Assembly (NCBI GenBank): GCA_029582165.1
Contig: CM055876.1
Span: 24,714,317 to 24,778,316, forward strand
Length of the DNA: 64,000 nt
Reading direction: 5' to 3'
From: Portulaca oleracea
Taxonomy: Eukaryota; Streptophyta; Magnoliopsida; Caryophyllales; Portulacaceae
Shown here: positions 58,387 to 64,000 of the stretch, one piece after another
Position numbering within the stretch: position 1 is the first letter of the stretch
How the letters are laid out: each line of letters begins with the position of its first letter
Made by a program: the position numbers and the translations under genes
Notes under the pieces: generated by a model
What the model saw: the letters and a program-made list of their open reading frames with translations, nothing else
Told to the model about the DNA's origin: nothing
Databases searched by the model: none

Positions 58387-59330
58387 ATGGCAGATGCATC
58401 TAGCACCACTGTAACTCCCAGCACCTCAAAAACTCTCATCCATGTTCAAGAAGATTATAACAATGACCCCCTCTTTCTCCACCCCTCTGACCATCCTGGC
58501 ATACCCCTAACAAGCTTCAAGTTCAATGGCTCTAACTTCCAAAAGTGGGGAAAAGCTGTCAAAATCACTCTAAGAACCAAGGTAAAACTTGGTTTCATTG
58601 ATGGCAAATGTCCAAAGCCGGCTTTAAATTTGTCAACACATCAACAGTGGATCAAGGTGGACTCCATGGTTGTAAGTTGGTTGCTTAACTCCATGCTTCC
58701 TGATCTTTCAGACTCTTTTCTTTATGTTGATTCTGCCCAAAACCTTTGGGATGACTTAGTCGAGAGATTTGGCCAATCCAATGGACCTCTTCTGTTCCAT
58801 CTAGATAAAGAAATTGTTGAATTGTATCAAAATGATGATAGCATTGCTGTCTATTTTACTAAACTCAAGAAATTGTGGGATGAGTTAGCTGATGTTTCTA
58901 AATTACCTGAGTGTACATGTGCCAAAGCTTGTCCTTCTATCAAACAAGCAATAGAAATTGATCAAAGAAAAAGGCTAATGTAGTTCTTGATGCACCTCAA
59001 TGGGAGTATGATGCTATTAGAGGCCAAATTCTGCTGTCTAACCCTTTGCCTACTGTGAATAAAGCTTACAACATGATACAACGTGTTGAAAGGCAAAGAA
59101 GATCAAAGGAGGTTTTAATACTTCCAAAGATTTTGCTGCCTGTGCTTCTTAAACTAATATAGATGGTGAATCTAGTGAAATGGCTCAAGCCTTTCTTGTC
59201 AAAAATCAAGGGAAAAATCAAGGGAAAGGACCAAAAGGTTTTGTGATTATTGCAAGAGGCAAGGTCACACTGCTGATCAATGTTTCCAGTTGATAGGTTA
59301 TCCTGACTGGTATACTGGGCCTAGGGACAA
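58387..59330 (+). pseudogene. Copia gag
   Basis: ATG at 58387 opens a frame with the Retrotran_gag_3 motif (DPLFLHPSDHPGIPLTSFKF, about residues 28-48) and the UBN2 gag core. It ends at a TAG at 58981. Homology continues after the stop, with a shift near 59005 (EYDAIRGQILLSNPLPTVNK), and on to the zinc knuckle CDYCKRQGHTADQC at about 59242-59283, followed by GYPDW. The stop looks like a C-to-T change, and further frame changes occur between 59110 and 59230. Gag would have formed the virus-like particle. Confidence 0.85.
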
Positions 59331-62300
59331 CAAGAAGGCTGGTAATGAGTCCAAACTGGCAGGAAATGTCTATGTAGCCCAGGGAGAGATGGATTCCCCT
59401 CTGGATTTCAATATATCTGTCCAAGAAAATGCTCAACCCAAGTTTGATAGCAGTTTTATTCAGGCCTTAGCTCAAGAAATTGCCAAGTTCAACAAGACCA
59501 AGCAATCTACTGACAGACCCTCTGCACACTTTGCTGATTCTACCAATTTTGCAGGTAACCCTTTTAGCACATGTTGTTTAGTTCGAGGTAATAAGGTCTC
59601 CTCTTAGGTTATTGACACAGGTGCTAGTGATCACATGACCTTTAATGACTCTATTTTGCAAGATATTCAATTTCTTAACAAACCTGTTCAAGTTGTGCTA
59701 CCTGATGGTTCTTTAAAGACTGTCAGTAAAGTAGGGACTGTCTATCTTACAGACAAGATTATCCTACAACAAGTTCTATACATCCCTAAGTTTCATTACA
59801 ATCTTTTGTCTGTTTTTAAACTAATGAAAGATCAAAATATAGCTCTTCATTTTTATCCTAATAAGTGCATTTTTCAGGAGCTTACAACTAGGGATGTGGT
59901 TGCAGTTATCAAGCCAAAAGCAGGACTGTTTAAAGTTGAGCCTCCTGAAGCTATAACAATTACTTCTAAACCTTCTTTTCCCTTGCTTATGAGTGCTTCT
60001 TATAGTAATACAAGTTCCTTTCAAACTCTTCATAATAGGCTAGGGCATACTTCTTTGTCCAAAATGAAACATATATTGAGCTGTAATTATGAAATACCAA
60101 GCAATTTTTCTTGTGAAACTTGTATTCAGGCCAAGACTCATAGACTGCCTTTTGGTAGAAGTTCTATACATACTTCTTACTGTTTTCAACTCATTCACAT
60201 AGACCTATGGGGTCCTTACAAAGTTCCTAACATTAATGGTTCAAAATACTTTGTTACCTTTGTTGATGATTTTAGTAGAACTACTTGGACTCACTTGATT
60301 TGTGATAAAACTTCTGTCAGTTCTATCATACAAAAATTCCTTAATACGATTGCTACCCAATTCAATGTTCATATTTCTATTATCAGAACTGAAAATGGCT
60401 CAAAATTTGTAAATCATGCTTGTCATAATCTCTTTTCTAAACTTGGCATAGTGCACCAAAAAACCACACCCTACACCCCTCAACAAAATGGAGTGGTGGA
60501 AAGAAAACATAGGCATCTCCTTGACACTGCTAGGGCTATTCGATTCCATGCTCACTTGCCTAAAAGATTTTGGGGTGAATGTATATTGGCTGCCACTCAT
60601 ATTAACCTTCTTTCTGCTGCTAATCTTGACTAGAAAAGTCCTCATGAGATTGTTTTTGGAAACAAACCAAATTTATCTGATCTTAAAACTATTGGGTGTC
60701 TTTGTTTTGCTGTCAATCTGAAATACAAGGATAAATTTGATTCTAGAACTGTGAAATGCATTATGCTTGGATATACTTTTAGTTGCAAAGGTTATAAATT
60801 GTATGATTTACAATCTCATAAAATCATTCACAGCAGAGATGTCATTTTTCAAGAACACATCTTTCCCTTTCAATCACAAATGGAAGATACTGACAATAAT
60901 GCCCAAGATGAGAATTTCTCTCAAAATTTGGACACTTATGTATCCAAAGTTATTTATGCTGATAATGATGTCAATGTTCCTCACCCTTCCAAAACTAATA
61001 TGTTAGATCTTTCTCCATCTGACTCTCAATTTACCCCTACTGACAATAATAATGACAGTAGTGTTCAAGCTTGCAATGTTGACAATCATACTTCAAATAA
61101 AACACAAGGAACTTCTTCCAGTGATGAAAACACAATCTGCAACCCACAAACTGAAGCTCAGACCCAATATAGAAGATCATCAAGAACAAGGCAACCTCCA
61201 AATTGGCTCAAAGATTATTTTGATCCTACAAAAAGGGGGACTTCTCAATCTCAAAGCTTTTGTTCTACTATTAAATATCCTTTGTTCCTAGAAAGTGATT
61301 TTTCACATTTAACTTCAGAATATGCTTCCTCTCTTTCTGCCATTCTCAACAGTACAGAACCCTATTCCTACAACCAAGCAACAAAACACCCTGAATGGGT
61401 TGCAGCTATGAATGAAGAGTTGGAAGCCTTGGAGACCAATGGTACCTGGGAGCTCACTTTCTTACCAAAAGACAAACAAGCCATCACCTCTAAATGGGTC
61501 TATAAAACAAAACTCAGGCCAGATGGCTCAATAGAAAGACATAAAGCCAGATTAGTCATTAGAGGCTTCCAGCAGGTTAAAGACAAAGATTACAAGTATA
61601 CTTTTCCCCCTGTGGCAAAGCTTGGAACTGTCAGAATTTTCATTGCCCTTGCTACAACAAGAAGGTGGGATCTACATCAGCTTGACATCAATAATGCCTT
61701 TCTCCATGGCTTTATTGATGAAGATGTTTACATGCTCCCTCCTCAAGGCTATGACAAAGCCAAACCAGGACAAGTGTGTAAACTCATTAGGTCTCTTTAT
61801 GGATTAAAACAGGCATCGAGGCAATGGAATCTTGAATTAACCAAATTTCTAATCACTCAAGGCTTTATACAACCAAAAAATGATTACTCATTATTTATCA
61901 AAAATTCTTCTACATGTATCATTCATGTCTTGATATATGTTGATGATCTCTTGATTACAGGAGATGATCAAGAAGGGATTAGCTTGCTCAAAAAGGCTCT
62001 TCATTCTGCCTTCACCATTAAAGATCTTGGACCAGCCAGATACTTATTAGGCATAGAGATCTCAAGATCCAATGAAGGAACCTTTTTGAACCAGAAGGAA
62101 ATAATTACTGACATCCTCACAGATGTGGGATTAACAACCTCAAAACCAGCTAAGTTTCCCCTTCCAAAAGGACTAAATCTATCTATCGACTCTGGTTCTT
62201 TTTTACCTGACCCCTCTCCCTATAGAAGAATTATTGGCAGATTACTATATTTATCTTTGACAAGGCTTGATATTAGTTATGCTGTCTAACATTTGTCACA

Positions 62301-62900
62301 GTTTCTTAAAGCACCAACAAATCAACATTATGATGCTGCCCTGCACATATTAAGATATCTCAAAGGAAGCCTCAATCTTGGCCTCTTCTATCCAGCAAAC
62401 AACTCTCTGCACATCACATCCTTCACAGATGCAGATTGGGGAAGCTGCAAATTTTCAGCACGATCCCTCACACGCTATTGCGTTTTCTTGGAAATTCTCA
62501 CATTTCTTGGAAAACCAAAAAGCAGAAGACGGTCTCCAAATCCTCTGTCGAGGTAGAGTATCGAGCAATGTCTTCCACAACCTCTGAAATGGAATGGATA
62601 TTTCAACTCTTGACAGATTTTCAGATTGATGTGCCTCTTCCCATTGTTCTTCACTGTGATAACAAGGCAGCACAGCATATTACTGCCAATCTGGTGTTTC
62701 ATGAAAGAACCAAACACATATGCATCGACTGCCATTATATTAGAGATAAAATCAAAGATGGGTTCATTCAAACTGCTCATGTTTCTTCCAACAACCAAAC
62801 AACTGACATTTTGACTAAACCGTTGTCAGAATCTCAGCACAACCTTTTGTCATCAAGGTTAGGATTGATCAGTATCCCTCCCAGTCCACCTTGGGGGGGG
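59331..62900 (+). pseudogene. Copia pol: protease, integrase, RT, RNase H
   Basis: Order of domains: protease VIDTGASDHMTFND at about 59611 (catalytic D-T-G); GAG-pre-integrase with LGHTSLSKMKHI and the C..C of CETCIQAK; integrase catalytic core with IDLWGPY and ENGSKF followed by TPQQNGVVERK (59635-60633); Ty1-type RT with SKWVYKTKLRPDGSIERHKA, LDINNAFLHG and IYVDDLLITG (60751-62289); RNase H with FTDADWGS, SSVEVEYRAMSS and CDNKAAQHI (62293-62900). Stops at 59605-59607, 60631-60633 and 62287-62289 and a frameshift near 62490 inactivate it. All three stops are explained by single C-to-T or G-to-A changes. Confidence 0.9.
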
Positions 62901-62908
62901 GGGGGAGA

Positions 62909-63124
62909 TGTGAAATATATCCAGCTAACCTACTGTTATTTGGTTAGTTAAGTTAGTTGCTTTGGTTAGTTACCTCGTTTAGGTTTTTCTTTTCTTTTCT
63001 TTTCTTGTTTCTTTCTTTTATTTTCTTGTCATTTTGTTGTATAAATATCCCTCTCTCAGGCAGATTGTAGATACACTTTTTCTGAAATAATATTCAATTC
63101 TCTCTTTCTCCCCTTACCTTATCA
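62909..63124 (+). repeat. Copia 3' LTR
   Basis: 216 bp beginning TGTGAAATAT after the polypurine tract and ending CTTATCA before the GTTTA duplication. It differs from the 5' LTR at about nine positions. Confidence 0.92.
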
Positions 63125-63208
63125 GTTTAATTTGTTTTTAACTGTATAAATTGCCACTAATATGTGTGTCCATATATCTTTCCTTAATCTTTGATCCCCA
63201 AGACAAGC

Positions 63209-63460
63209 TTAAGCACATTGAGAAGCATAGTATGAGCAGTCAGTTGAGGAAAATGCCTGAGTTGCCAATATATGCACTTTTACAACCTTATTATCATCAC
63301 CACCCATTATTTCTTTCTGCATGTAGTGAGCCACATTTTCCGGCACAACGTAGTCGGTTTCCGATTTGATTATGGCGGTCGACACCGAGACCCGCCGCCA
63401 GTCGCTTAGAAAGACGTCCCCGACGACTGAGACGGCGGTTTTCCGGTCCATTTTTCCCAA
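63209..63460 (-). other. ORF inside the MULE, possible captured host fragment
   Basis: 83 codons starting MGKMDRKTAVSVVGDVFLSD and containing TAIIKSETDYVVPENVAHYM. The N-terminal ~48 residues lie in GC-richer sequence than the surroundings and look like real coding text. I do not recognise the protein. MULEs often carry host gene pieces, so this is a candidate; chance is possible. Confidence 0.35.
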
Positions 63461-63832
63461 AATTTGCTCGAATTCGGAGATGGCTTGGATTTGGAGATTA
63501 GGGTTAGGGATTTGACGTGGGGGGGGGGACTGATGGGGTGGGAGGGAGATAGGTGGAATTAGGGGGAAGAGAGAATGAGAGAGGGGTCTGTAAGCTCGAT
63601 GTTTTGGGGAGATTGGGAATTTAATTAGGAAATTAGAGTTTTATTTTTTAATTTTGATTTTTATAATTATTTTTATAGTTTACTTGTTATAACAGGTCAC
63701 CCTCAATCACAAAGGTATTTTTGATTATTTTGGAAACTTGAATGACAATTGTGAATGTTTTTAAAGTTCGGTGGCAATTTTAATTAAAATGGAAAGTTTA
63801 GGGCCATTTTTATCCAAACACTCCAAACGAAT

Positions 63833-64000
63833 GTGAACAAAAAGAACTATGCGGAAAACTAATAAGTAAAAAAATGTGAATGAATTCTCTGACGGCGAGG
63901 TCTTCTTTCATAAGGTGGGAGGATGCGCTGGTAGCGTCAAATAGATGCCACCAACGTCTAGGTTTTTCACTCCGCCGTGACTTCACTAGGCAAGAGGGTA
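63833..64000 (-). repeat. Continuation of the interrupted Athila-type LTR
   Basis: The sequence resumes after the MULE target-site duplication and runs to the window edge. It should join directly to 57042 in the empty site. No gene is seen. Confidence 0.4.

Larger units (their letters stand above)
58072..63124 (+). mobile_element. Complete Ty1/copia retrotransposon (inactivated)
   Basis: LTRs of 216 bp each (58072-58287 and 62909-63124) start TGTGAAATAT and end CTTATCA. The duplication GTTTA flanks the element (58067-58071 and 63125-63129). The PBS is TGGTATCAGAGC at 58288-58299, complementary to initiator tRNA-Met. A polypurine tract lies at 62894-62908. Gag and pol are present in the copia order gag-protease-integrase-RT-RNase H on the plus strand, but with several stops and frameshifts. 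The two LTRs differ at about nine sites by eye. Confidence 0.93.
57052..63823. mobile_element. Mutator-like element with ~200-bp TIRs, split by a copia insertion
   Basis: The left terminus GGAGTGCTGGGATAAAAATG and the minus-strand right terminus GAGTGTTTGGATAAAAATGG begin inverted repeats that align for about 200 bp (57052-57245 with 63612-63823). CAAACGAAT flanks the element at 57043-57051 and 63824-63832, the 9-bp duplication expected of Mutator (a tenth base also fits). Removing the copia element leaves ~1.7 kb with no transposase, so it is non-autonomous. The interior holds short frames that might be captured host sequence. Confidence 0.8.

Overview
The window is plant nuclear DNA, almost certainly from a eudicot. 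Genes have short exons with GT-AG introns, intergenic DNA is AT-rich, and there are layered LTR retrotransposons, CACTA, MULE and hAT elements and many MITEs. I cannot name the species. Only five host genes are well supported: four tandem YSL (Yellow Stripe-Like, OPT-family) metal-nicotianamine transporter genes, all on the minus strand (23258-26740, 30745-33756, 36102-39302, 46917-51002), and one S40-type senescence-regulator gene on the plus strand (41942-42556) lying inside the YSL array.

Region 1-22 kb is transposon country. It starts with the 3' end of a Ty3/gypsy-like element and its LTR (1-~4190). A minus-strand Athila/Tat-like gag-protease element with no visible RT or integrase follows (~4190-9337). 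Then come a hAT MITE with a perfect 8-bp TSD (9357-9932), decayed MuDR and gypsy protease fragments, an LTR remnant, a CACTA element missing its left end (14760-18224), a further minus-strand LTR (~18906-19729) and another hAT MITE.

Region 23-51 kb is the YSL array. All four genes join in frame into seven coding exons (675, 664, 670 and 658 codons). Exons 2, 3, 5 and 6 are exactly 173, 98, 190 and 115 nt in every copy. The two middle genes are the closest pair. The first three share a promoter-proximal motif. A solo LTR with a TAGAA TSD (34321-35041) sits between two copies, and the S40 gene plus a LINE remnant sit between the last two.

Region 52-64 kb is a three-level nest. The LTR of a decayed minus-strand gypsy-type element (54928-64000+) is split by a MULE-like element with ~200-bp terminal inverted repeats and a 9-10-bp TSD (57052-63823). 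That in turn is split by a complete Ty1/copia element with 216-bp LTRs and a GTTTA TSD (58072-63124).

The most unusual signal cuts across families. Five loci, judged to be the U3 parts of LTRs, carry arrays of ~14-bp GC-rich dyads (for example GTCACGCCCGTGAC, GACTCGCCCGAGTC, AACACGGACTGTGT). The dyads come in pairs spaced 20-22 bp start to start, about two helical turns. In the clear cases they lie just upstream of a TATA box. The half-site word differs between families but the paired geometry is kept.
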